Assembly: GCF_000152825.2 (NCBI RefSeq) | Contig: NC_014414.1 | Span: 310,001-374,000 of the forward strand | DNA length: 64,000 nucleotides | Direction of reading: 5' to 3' | Source: Parvularcula bermudensis HTCC2503 | Lineage (GTDB): Bacteria; Pseudomonadota; Alphaproteobacteria; Caulobacterales; Parvularculaceae | Shown here: positions 56,687 to 64,000 of the stretch, in pieces | How positions within the stretch are numbered: the stretch's first letter is position 1 | Layout: each line of letters starts with the position of its first letter | The notes under the pieces: generated by a model | Told to the model about the DNA's origin: nothing | Databases searched by the model: none | Seen by the model: the letters and a program-made list of their open reading frames with translations, nothing else | Translations under genes and position numbers: made by a program

Positions 56687-58465
56687 TCACATCTTTTCGG
56701 GAACATCGATCCCCAACAGCGTCAGAGCCGCTTCCAATTGCCGGGCGGTCAACAGGGCGAGGGCAAGGCGTGAGGCCCGCACTGCGGGATCCGCCTCATC
56801 GCCAATACGGCAATGGGTGTAAAAGCGCGAAAACGCCTGGGCCAAACGATACGCATGGTCGCAAATCAAATGCGGCAGGCGCCGGCGATAGGCAGCCTCG
56901 ACGGCATCACCATAAAGGCTCATTTCCAGAACCAATTGACGCTCCGCCTCATCGGTCAGCAAGATCGGCGCCGCCGGATCGGGACGCTCGCCCGCCTTGG
57001 CGATGACGGAACGCACTCTGACCACGCCATAAAGCAGATACGGCCCGGTCTTTCCCTCAAAGGTCACGAAGCGATCGACATCGAACACATAGTCCGACGT
57101 TCGCGGGTTTGAGAGATCGCCGAATTTAAGCGCGGCAATGCCCACCTTTCGGGCCGTGTCCTCCCGCACCGCCGAATCCTCATCGGCGCTGAACCCGCCC
57201 TCCGCCAACCGTCGGCGCGCAGCCTCAACGACCTGGTCGATCAAATCCCGGAGGCGGAGGACCCCCCCCTCACGGGTTTTGAAGGGCCGTCCGTCCGGCC
57301 CGTTCATCGTGCCAAAGCCCGCATGTTCAAGCCGATCGGCCTCGATCAACCCGGCGCGCTCGACCGCCCTAAAGACCTCTTCGAAATGCTGCGCCTGTCG
57401 CTGGTCAACGACATAGACGATACGCTCCGCCCCGAACTCCTCAACCCGCTCCTCGATCGTCGCCACATCGGTGGAGTGATATCCCACCGACCCATTCGAT
57501 TTGATCATCATGACCGGGTTCAAGGTCTTCTTGTCCGCCTCCCGGGCGACGTCGATCACCAGGGCCCCCTCGCTCTCGGTAACAACGCCCTTAGCTTTGA
57601 GCCGCTCGGTCAGGGGCCCGATCCGATCCTGCACGGAAGCCTCCCCCCGCCACAGATCAAAAGTCACTCCCAACTCGGCGTAATCCGCCTCAAGGGCCGC
57701 TTTAGAGACGTCCACGAAATGGGCCCAGAGTGCCCGATAGCCGGGACGCCCTTGCTGGAGATCCATCGTCGCCGCCTGGGCCGCCGCCCGGCGATCGGGG
57801 TCCGCCTTCGAGGCCGCGCTGGCCCGTGGGTAGAGGGCGGCAAGATCGTCCACCGTCACCGGGCTCTGTGTCGGATAGGGGCCCGTGAAATCGGCATCGA
57901 AATAGGGCAGGTCCGGCTGCTCTTCGGCGAGCTGGGTGATCAGCTGCCCCATCTGGAGCCCCCAATCCCCCAGATGGATATCGCCGAGCACATCATCGCC
58001 CACGGCGCGGAACAGGCGTTTCAAACTTTCCCCGATAATCGCCGCGCGCAAATGGCCGACATGCAGCGGCTTGGCGACATTAGGTCCGCCATAATCGAGA
58101 ATGATCGTCTGCCGTTCGTCCACCGGCCTCTGCCAGGCCCCGAGATGAGGATCGGTGCTCAGGCTCGCGGCCGCCTCTGCGAGGGCCCCATCGGCGGGGG
58201 TCAGATTGAGAAAGCCCGGCCCCGCCAGCTCCACCTTCTCAAAAATCGGATTATCGTCGAGGCGCCGTTTCACGGCCTCACCGATCGCCCTTGGGTTGGC
58301 CTTTGCCTGTTTCGCCGCCGCCAGCGCCCCATTGCACTGAAACGGCGCCAGATCCGGACGATCCGACCGCTGAACGGCGCCGAACTGGGGATCGACCCCC
58401 TCTGCGGCAAAGGCCTCCGCAACCAGGGCCCCAAGGCGCTGGCGCAATTGATGAGCGGCGACCAT
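56687..58465 (-). CDS. argS: Arginyl-tRNA synthetase
   Basis: Class I synthetase of 592 residues charging tRNA-Arg. The HIGH-type motif is PLHVGHLRAAIIGESLKRL (HVGH 135-138). The N-terminal Add-1 domain is present, as are SNGSVGYHSTDVATIEERV and VDQRQAQHFEEVFRAVE; the anticodon-binding DALR domain with FSRFYTHCRIGD ends the protein. A KMSK signature is absent, as is usual for ArgS. The lipoprotein gene upstream ends two bases before the start. Confidence 0.97.
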   Translation of the reverse strand: MVAAHQLRQRLGALVAEAFAAEGVDPQFGAVQRSDRPDLAPFQCNGALAAAKQAKANPRAIGEAVKRRLDDNPIFEKVELAGPGFLNLTPADGALAEAAASLSTDPHLGAWQRPVDERQTIILDYGGPNVAKPLHVGHLRAAIIGESLKRLFRAVGDDVLGDIHLGDWGLQMGQLITQLAEEQPDLPYFDADFTGPYPTQSPVTVDDLAALYPRASAASKADPDRRAAAQAATMDLQQGRPGYRALWAHFVDVSKAALEADYAELGVTFDLWRGEASVQDRIGPLTERLKAKGVVTESEGALVIDVAREADKKTLNPVMMIKSNGSVGYHSTDVATIEERVEEFGAERIVYVVDQRQAQHFEEVFRAVERAGLIEADRLEHAGFGTMNGPDGRPFKTREGGVLRLRDLIDQVVEAARRRLAEGGFSADEDSAVREDTARKVGIAALKFGDLSNPRTSDYVFDVDRFVTFEGKTGPYLLYGVVRVRSVIAKAGERPDPAAPILLTDEAERQLVLEMSLYGDAVEAAYRRRLPHLICDHAYRLAQAFSRFYTHCRIGDEADPAVRASRLALALLTARQLEAALTLLGIDVPEKM

Positions 58466-58467
58466 AA

Positions 58468-59037
58468 TCAGAGTTCCGGGAAACGCAGGCTCTGGCCGGA
58501 GCGATTATAAAGAAGCTGCTCACGAGTCAGGACCAGGCCGACGGCGATTTCGAAATTGGTTCCCGATGTGTCGGCATCGGCCCGGGGGATCAGGATATTC
58601 GCCACTTCTTCGGACAGGCGGACGGTCGCAAGCTCTCCCCGGACCTGAACCGGCAGCGTGAAGACCTCTTTTGCGATCACATCGGTATTGCGGCGTGTGA
58701 CTGCCACGAAATAGCGCAGATCATGCTGGGCGCCGGTGGCGGCAGGACCGCGGCCCACGGCAAAATCGATCGCCACCTCGGCGCGGATAGGTTTGTCGTC
58801 AACATAGCGGCACGACGTCCGGACGTCGGTGATCTCCGCCGACCACGCCACATTCTCAAGGGCGGCGGGGCCGATGAATTCCACCTTGCTGGCGGCATCG
58901 CCCAGCGCGAAAACGTTGGGGCAGGGCCCGGGATTGCGCTCGGACGATGCGCTGAGATCGTCGAGAGTGTCCCCCACTGATCCGCAAGCGGAGAGGAGAG
59001 CGGCCAGGCCCACAAGAACGGAAGCGCGTTTCAGCAT
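58468..59037 (-). CDS. Hypothetical lipoprotein upstream of argS
   Basis: A 189-residue exported protein with lipobox LLSAC (after LVGLAAL) and a beta-rich body: [40 protein letters not shown] and [20 protein letters not shown]. No domain is recognised. It sits beside argS in other alphaproteobacteria as far as I recall. Two bases separate it from argS, so the two probably share a transcript. Confidence 0.75.
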   Translation of the reverse strand: MLKRASVLVGLAALLSACGSVGDTLDDLSASSERNPGPCPNVFALGDAASKVEFIGPAALENVAWSAEITDVRTSCRYVDDKPIRAEVAIDFAVGRGPAATGAQHDLRYFVAVTRRNTDVIAKEVFTLPVQVRGELATVRLSEEVANILIPRADADTSGTNFEIAVGLVLTREQLLYNRSGQSLRFPEL

Positions 59038-59128
59038 CAAAGTTTCCTCAACGGCCAATGGGTCCCAATGGCCTTTTGACATCCACCATGGGCGAGTGTG
59101 TAAGCGTCAGCAAGCAAAGGACAAGCCC

Positions 59129-60076
59129 ATGCCGGAGCGAATGCCGATTACCCTACGACTTGCAGCGCCGCGCGGCTTCTGCGCCGGGGTGGATCGCGCG
59201 ATCCTGATGGTCGAACGGGCGATCGACCGCTATGGCGCGCCGGTCTATGTGCGCCATGAAATCGTCCATAACGAAACCGTCGTGCGGCGCCTACGCGCCC
59301 TTGGCGCCGTGTTTGTGGACGAGTTGAGCGAGGTACCGGATGACGCCCCTGTGCTGTTTTCGGCCCATGGCGTCCCCAAGACCGTCCCCGCGGAGGCCGA
59401 GCGGCGTCAGCTCCTCTATCTCGATGCGACCTGTCCCCTTGTGTCCAAAGTGCATATCGAAAGTGATCGGCATCACCGAAATGGCTGCCATGTCCTGCTG
59501 ATCGGGCATGAGGGCCACCCCGAAGTCATCGGCACGATGGGGCAATTGCCGGACGGCGCCATGACGTTGATCGAAACGGAGGAAGACGCCCACCGGTTCG
59601 CGGCGGAGGGCCGCCCCGTCGCCTATGTCACGCAAACGACCCTCTCGGTCGATGATACCGCCCGGATCGTTGAGATCCTGAAGGCGCGGTTTCCCGACAT
59701 CCAAACGCCGATCAAGGACGACATCTGTTACGCCACCACCAACCGCCAGGAGGCGGTGAAGATCCTCGCGGCGGACGCCGACGCCCTCTTCGTGGTGGGC
59801 TCCGAGACCTCCTCCAATTCCAAACGTCTGGTCGAGGTCGGCAAGGCGGCCGGCTGCCCCTATGGCGTCCTGATCGAGGACGAAACCCGGATCGACTGGC
59901 CGGCGGTCGAGGCCCTCTCCCCACGGATCATCGCGCTGACCGCCGGGGCCTCGGCGCCTGAGACGGTCGTGCAAAATGTCGTCGACGCCTTCCGAGAACG
60001 CATGAGCGTTGAGGTGGAAGAGATCGAGACCACCCGCGAAAACGTAACGTTCAAGCTTCCCAAAGCCCTCCTTTAG
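59129..60076 (+). CDS. ispH: 4-hydroxy-3-methylbut-2-enyl diphosphate reductase
   Basis: Last enzyme of the MEP isoprenoid pathway, an iron-sulfur protein of 315 residues. The three cluster cysteines are Cys18 ([11 protein letters not shown]), Cys102 ([12 protein letters not shown]) and Cys200 ([14 protein letters not shown]). ATG 59129 matches family starts. It leads an ispH-thrB-rnhA set that in several alphaproteobacteria follows SURF1; here it is 16 kb away from it. Confidence 0.97.
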   Translation: MPERMPITLRLAAPRGFCAGVDRAILMVERAIDRYGAPVYVRHEIVHNETVVRRLRALGAVFVDELSEVPDDAPVLFSAHGVPKTVPAEAERRQLLYLDATCPLVSKVHIESDRHHRNGCHVLLIGHEGHPEVIGTMGQLPDGAMTLIETEEDAHRFAAEGRPVAYVTQTTLSVDDTARIVEILKARFPDIQTPIKDDICYATTNRQEAVKILAADADALFVVGSETSSNSKRLVEVGKAAGCPYGVLIEDETRIDWPAVEALSPRIIALTAGASAPETVVQNVVDAFRERMSVEVEEIETTRENVTFKLPKALL

Positions 60077-60086
60077 GCCGGACCCG

Positions 60087-61049
60087 ATGGCGGTTTTCAC
60101 CCATTTGACGGCGGAGGCCGTCCGCGATTTTCTCTACGCGTACGACCTTAGCCCTTTCGCGCGACATGAGGGCATCGCGGCGGGGGTTGAAAACACCAAT
60201 TACCACGTCTTCACCGAGGATGACCGCTATATTCTCACCCTCTTTGAACGACGAACCCCGACCGCCGACCTTCCCTATTTTCTCGCCGTGATGGATCACC
60301 TCTCCGCCCACGGCATATCCGTTCCTCGGCCCCTCCATGCGCGTGACGGCCGCTCCCTGCGCGAAGTTGGCGGCCGCCCCGCCGCCCTGTTCACCTTTCT
60401 TGAAGGTCGTGACCTGAAGGCCCCTGATGCGGAGAACGCGCGGGCGGCGGGCACGGCCCTGGCGGCGCTGCATCGGGCGGCGGCGGGGTTCGAGCAGACC
60501 CGTCCGAACGGCATGGGACCGCGCGCTTGGCAAGCGCTATACGACAAAATTCGTCCTGGCCTGGATCGATACGGTGAAAGCGTCCCCAACGAGATTGGCG
60601 AGGCCACACGCCGTCTGAGCGAGGCCTGGTCTGCGCCCTCATCCCTGCCGACGGGCACGATCCATGCGGATTATTTCCCCGACAATGTCTTTTTCTCTCG
60701 CGGAAAAGTGTCTGGTATCATCGATTTTTATTTTGCGTGCACTGATTACCTTGCCTATGACCTGGCCATCGCCGCCCTCTCCTGGATGCCTGAAGACGAC
60801 GATGCCCCAGCCCATGCAAGGGCGATGATCGATGGGTATTCAACCGTGCGGCCTCTCACCGAGGAAGAGCACGCCGCGTTGCCTTTATTTTTCGAGGCCG
60901 CGGCCTTGCGATTCTTCCTGACCCGGGCCCATGACGATATTTTTCGGACCGAAGGGTCGGTGGTGACCATTAAGGATCCGCATGTCTATTTGCGGCGCCT
61001 AAGAGCCGCCCGCAACGCAACGATTGGCTGGGAAGACGAAAGTCTATGA
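60087..61049 (+). CDS. thrB: Homoserine kinase, APH-fold (ThrB type II)
   Basis: A 320-residue kinase of threonine synthesis in the aminoglycoside-phosphotransferase fold. [20 protein letters not shown] and [17 protein letters not shown] with the catalytic Asp (HADYFPDN) and metal ligand DF in [20 protein letters not shown]. It follows ispH closely and overlaps rnhA by four bases. Substrate identity fits the context of ThrB. Confidence 0.93.
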   Translation: MAVFTHLTAEAVRDFLYAYDLSPFARHEGIAAGVENTNYHVFTEDDRYILTLFERRTPTADLPYFLAVMDHLSAHGISVPRPLHARDGRSLREVGGRPAALFTFLEGRDLKAPDAENARAAGTALAALHRAAAGFEQTRPNGMGPRAWQALYDKIRPGLDRYGESVPNEIGEATRRLSEAWSAPSSLPTGTIHADYFPDNVFFSRGKVSGIIDFYFACTDYLAYDLAIAALSWMPEDDDAPAHARAMIDGYSTVRPLTEEEHAALPLFFEAAALRFFLTRAHDDIFRTEGSVVTIKDPHVYLRRLRAARNATIGWEDESL

Positions 61050-61468
61050 TCGAGATTTATACGGATGGAGCGTGCTCAGGCAATCCAGGACCTGGCGGCT
61101 GGGGGGTCCTGATTGAGTGGGGAGAGGATACATCTCGCCTCAATGGGGGTGAGCCCAATACGACGAACAATCGGATGGAATTGACCGCAGCGATCAAGGC
61201 GCTCGAAAGCGTCGATCCCAAGACGCCTTTCACCCTCTATACGGACAGTCAGTACGTCAAGAACGGCGTCGAAACCTGGATCCATGGCTGGAAACGCAAC
61301 GGGTGGCGGACGGCAAACAAAAAGCCGGTGAAAAATCAGGATCTCTGGCAAACATTGGATCGCCTCGCGCAGGAGCGCGCCGTCACCTGGAAATGGGTCA
61401 AGGGGCATGCGGGGCATCCTGGAAACGAAGAAGCCGACCGCCTCGCCCGGGAAGGGATGCCGCGTTAA
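61046..61468 (+). CDS. rnhA: Ribonuclease HI
   Basis: Removes RNA from RNA-DNA hybrids; 140 residues. The active site Asp7, Glu45, Asp67 and Asp131 is complete ([55 protein letters not shown]). The ATG overlaps the thrB stop (ATGA). With rnhB at 29856 the genome has both RNase H classes. Confidence 0.97.
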   Translation: MIEIYTDGACSGNPGPGGWGVLIEWGEDTSRLNGGEPNTTNNRMELTAAIKALESVDPKTPFTLYTDSQYVKNGVETWIHGWKRNGWRTANKKPVKNQDLWQTLDRLAQERAVTWKWVKGHAGHPGNEEADRLAREGMPR

Positions 61469-61535
61469 GCTTCTCTATTGCGCATCCCTGCTCGACGCGT
61501 CAGCATCGGGCAGAGGAATTGTGTAGGGAAATGCG

Positions 61536-62180
61536 ATGATGCGTATTGTGACCTTGGCCGCATGCCTGATGATCGCCGTCAGCGCCTGTGCGACCAGTCC
61601 GTCTGTTCCCTCCGGTCCCTACGGACAGGCGGCCCAATCACGGTTTGACGATTTCACCGAGACGGCCGGTGCCACGGACTTTACCCAGTATAACGCGGTC
61701 TTTCTGGCGCCGATCACCGTCAGTGACGAGATTGCTGAACGGTATGACATCCGACGCCCGGCCTTAAGCGGCAGCCCCCGCCCCCTGTCGCCGGCGCTAG
61801 TGGAGGCCAAGATCGCCGAATTGCGCGAAGACCTCGAAGCCGCCCTCGTGCAGGTCACCTCCCTCGCCGACGCGCCGGGGGCGGATATCCTCACCCTTGA
61901 GGTCGAATTGATCGCTCTTGACGCGAACCGACCGACCCAAGCCGATTTTGCCGTCTCCCCCGGTCTCAGCCTGCAGAGCCTGTATTCCGGTGAAGCCGGT
62001 GCGATTGTGACCTTCAGCACAGATGACACCGTCCTGGCCGTGGCCCGCGATATCGACCGACCGGGCCTTGACCTCACTGAGCCGGGGGCCGGCATATGGT
62101 CCACCGCTGACCGGTTCTTCCGGCGTCTCGCCGACAAAACGGCGGCACTGCTCTACAGCCCCGCCCCTGCTGGCGCCTAA
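61536..62180 (+). CDS. DUF3313-like lipoprotein
   Basis: A 214-residue exported lipoprotein with lipobox VSAC (Cys about 18), then an alpha/beta body with QYNAVFLAPITVSDEIAERY and ILTLEVELIALDANRPTQAD, loosely like DUF3313. Most members are outer-membrane-associated with unknown function. It could start at 61536 or 61539. Confidence 0.65.
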   Translation: MMRIVTLAACLMIAVSACATSPSVPSGPYGQAAQSRFDDFTETAGATDFTQYNAVFLAPITVSDEIAERYDIRRPALSGSPRPLSPALVEAKIAELREDLEAALVQVTSLADAPGADILTLEVELIALDANRPTQADFAVSPGLSLQSLYSGEAGAIVTFSTDDTVLAVARDIDRPGLDLTEPGAGIWSTADRFFRRLADKTAALLYSPAPAGA

Positions 62181-62333
62181 CGAGCGCGGCTGAGCGGGCA
62201 TCGGCCGCTTTGGGGTCTTCTCGTCGACGGACCAACACGGCATGGCGCGACCTCCCCCTTTCATGACGCATAGCCACGGGCAGGAAAGTCTGGAAAGCTC
62301 TTCGACCGAGCGGAGGACGGAGAGCCATTTTCG

Positions 62334-63638
62334 ATGGAGGATATGCAGACATGGAGCGCCGAGATCTGGCAGCGTCTCCTTGAGGGCCTGACCCAAGAGC
62401 ACGTCTATATTCAAATCGGTCTTGTCCTCGCGGCCTGGCTTATCGGCTGGGTCATCGCCGCCCTGGTCATGCGTCGGGTCAAAGTACCGCAAACGGTCCA
62501 GGCCCCCCTCAACCTTGGAAATATCGCCGGTTCCCTCGAAAAGCTGCGGGAGCTGATCCCGCCCTTTCTGATCACTTTCAGCCTCGCCATTGCCGAGCGG
62601 ATAAGTGAGGAATTGGGAACGGGGCTGGGGCTCCTTCATATCGCCCTTGGGATCAGCGTTGTCATCCTGATCCGGAGTTTCGTTCACCGGTTCATCGCCA
62701 ATGCGTTCATCCTTGCCCTGGTAAACTATGTCGCGGTGCCGGCAGCCATCCTTCAGGTCTTAGGCGTCCTCGACGATGTCGTGGCGTTCTTGGAAAGCGT
62801 CGCCATCCAGTTGGGCAATATCAAACTGACGGCCTATGCCATCGTCCGTACAGTCATCTTCGGATCGATCCTATTCTATATCGGCAGGATCTCGAATTCG
62901 ACCGGCAAGCGCGTCATTCGCTCGCGGCAGGAGCTTGACGCGCGGACACGGGAACTCGCCACGAAACTGTTCGAGATCCTGCTCTTCGTGGTCATCTCCC
63001 TTCTCCTTCTCCAAATTATCGGCATCAATCTCACGACACTGGCGGTATTCGGCGGGGCGATCGGCGTGGGACTGGGCTTTGGTCTGCAATCGATCGCCTC
63101 GAACTTCATTTCAGGGATCATCATCCTTCTCGACAAGTCCATAACGATCGGTGACTTCATCGAGCTGGAGGACGGGCGATCCGGCACGCTGAAAGATCTC
63201 AGTATGCGGTCGGCTATGCTGGAGACCTATGATGGGAAAGTCATCATGGTGCCGAATGAGACTTTCATCTCCTCAAGCTTTGTCAATTGGACCCATCACG
63301 ACACCAAGCAGCGATACGATATCCGCTTCTCCGTCGCCTACGACACCGATATTGAGGCGATGATCGATATTGTTCGAGAAGTGGTGCAGAGCCATCCTCA
63401 GGTCATCTCCGGCGAAAACGCATCGAAGGCGGAGCAACCGGATGCGGAGATCGAGTCGTTCGGCGATAATGGGATCGATATCCTCGTGGAATTCTGGATG
63501 GAGGGCGTCGATGACGGCCCGAACCGTGTCGGCGCCGATTTGAACCTGATGATCTGGACAGCCCTTAAGCAAAACGGGATCGTCATTCCCTTCCCGCAGC
63601 GGGAGGTCAGGATGTTGGGCGACGCCCAGAAAAACTGA
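62334..63638 (+). CDS. MscS family mechanosensitive channel
   Basis: A 434-residue channel protein with an N-terminal set of helices (about 25-190) and the MscS core. GGAIGVGLGFGLQSIASNFI is the pore-lining helix, followed by SGIIILLDKSITIGDFIELE, IMVPNETFISSSFVNWT and the C-terminal alpha/beta domain. It releases solutes during osmotic downshock. Larger than MscS (286 residues) because of extra N-terminal helices. Confidence 0.93.
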   Translation: MEDMQTWSAEIWQRLLEGLTQEHVYIQIGLVLAAWLIGWVIAALVMRRVKVPQTVQAPLNLGNIAGSLEKLRELIPPFLITFSLAIAERISEELGTGLGLLHIALGISVVILIRSFVHRFIANAFILALVNYVAVPAAILQVLGVLDDVVAFLESVAIQLGNIKLTAYAIVRTVIFGSILFYIGRISNSTGKRVIRSRQELDARTRELATKLFEILLFVVISLLLLQIIGINLTTLAVFGGAIGVGLGFGLQSIASNFISGIIILLDKSITIGDFIELEDGRSGTLKDLSMRSAMLETYDGKVIMVPNETFISSSFVNWTHHDTKQRYDIRFSVAYDTDIEAMIDIVREVVQSHPQVISGENASKAEQPDAEIESFGDNGIDILVEFWMEGVDDGPNRVGADLNLMIWTALKQNGIVIPFPQREVRMLGDAQKN

Positions 63639-63654
63639 CCCGCCGGATATCCGT

Positions 63655-64000
63655 CTACGGAATCCCGATCAACTTATGGGTCTGAAGCGACAGGCGCCAG
63701 AGGGGATTGGCGCGGCAATAATCGACCGTCGTGGCGATCGCGATCGACTGATAGGGCCCATCCATCGGCTGCAGGAAAAAATGGTCGAAGGCGAGACCGC
63801 TAAACTGGTCGGGAGGGGCATCGGATTGCGGAAAGACAAGTTTCAGCTCGTCCCCTTCCGTCTGAACCAGTTCCGCCGTGCTCTTGGGACTGACGCAAAT
63901 CCAGTCGAGCCCGGCGGGAGCGGCGATCGTCCCATTGGTCTCGACCCCAATCTCAAAGCCCTCATCGTGCAGCGCGTCAATCAGGGGAGAATCAAGCTGC
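63655..64000 (-). CDS. queE: 7-carboxy-7-deazaguanine synthase, C-terminal part (runs off the right edge)
   Basis: The last 114 residues of a radical SAM enzyme of queuosine and deazapurine synthesis. Visible blocks FEIGVETNGTIAAPAGLDWI, CVSPKSTAELVQTEGDELK, FDHFFLQPMDGP and WRLSLQTHKLIGIP are diagnostic for QueE. The upstream part, with the Fe-S cysteines, is outside the window. It is convergent with mscS, 16 bp apart. Confidence 0.93.
   Translation of the reverse strand, partial: QLDSPLIDALHDEGFEIGVETNGTIAAPAGLDWICVSPKSTAELVQTEGDELKLVFPQSDAPPDQFSGLAFDHFFLQPMDGPYQSIAIATTVDYCRANPLWRLSLQTHKLIGIP

Noticed and set aside
58829-59128. Longer start for ispH
   Set aside because: It would lie antisense to the lipoprotein gene; family length agrees with ATG 59129.

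Overview
The window looks like chromosomal backbone of an alphaproteobacterium, probably near the Caulobacterales, Hyphomonadales or Parvularculales. The evidence is high GC content, a CcrM-type methyltransferase, an RcdA (DUF1465) and a TrcR (DUF1013) cell-cycle protein, UrcA, paired b and b' ATP synthase subunits, a long Oar-like TonB-dependent receptor, and several alphaproteobacterial gene orders (murA-DUF2948-hisD-UPF0262-LMW phosphatase-infA-maf-rng-yacG; mutY/DUF721-dsbA-smc; coxIII-DUF983-SURF1). The placement rests on gene content only. I saw no insertion sequence, prophage, CRISPR array or rRNA; one tRNA-Thr is present.

Layout. 1-2.2 kb: 5' half of uvrB, an ECF sigma factor and a ribbon-helix-helix protein. 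2.4-5.3 kb: cysD-cysNC sulfate activation. 5.4-14.2 kb: a long minus-strand block running murA, DUF2948, hisD, UPF0262, a phosphatase, infA, maf, rng, yacG and a response regulator/kinase pair. 14.4-21.3 kb: tRNA-Thr, DUF2306, long-form hisG, an M13 peptidase, DUF2147, a thiolase and rcdA. 21.4-24.3 kb: a hybrid histidine kinase translationally coupled to a PstS-like binding protein. 24.4-29.8 kb: quinone oxidoreductase, trcR, DUF547, two arsenosugar-family glycosyltransferases and a radical SAM protein. 29.8-38.2 kb: rnhB, ccrM, mutY, a DciA-like protein, a DsbA-like lipoprotein, smc and ytoQ. 38.3-41.1 kb: the F0 operon atpI-B-E-b'-b. 41.1-45.1 kb: a BCCT transporter, SURF1, DUF983, cytochrome oxidase subunit III and a small membrane protein. 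45.3-50.7 kb: ubiD, a PLP enzyme, urcA, DUF3291, a small helical protein and a GST. 50.7-56.6 kb: an Lhr-type helicase and a TonB-dependent receptor with a one-base frameshift. 56.7-64 kb: argS, two lipoproteins, ispH-thrB-rnhA, an MscS channel and the 3' part of queE.

The most unusual points are the kinase/binding-protein pair without any transporter genes; two diverged copies of an intergenic repeat, both lying between convergent genes; a gene-free 411-bp region carrying three Pho-box-like heptamers at 11-bp spacing; TTAA-N7-TTAT/TTTG sites before ccrM; and a two-component system whose frames overlap those of yacG and a short RNase E/G protein. Regulatory sites were found by eye and are candidates only.
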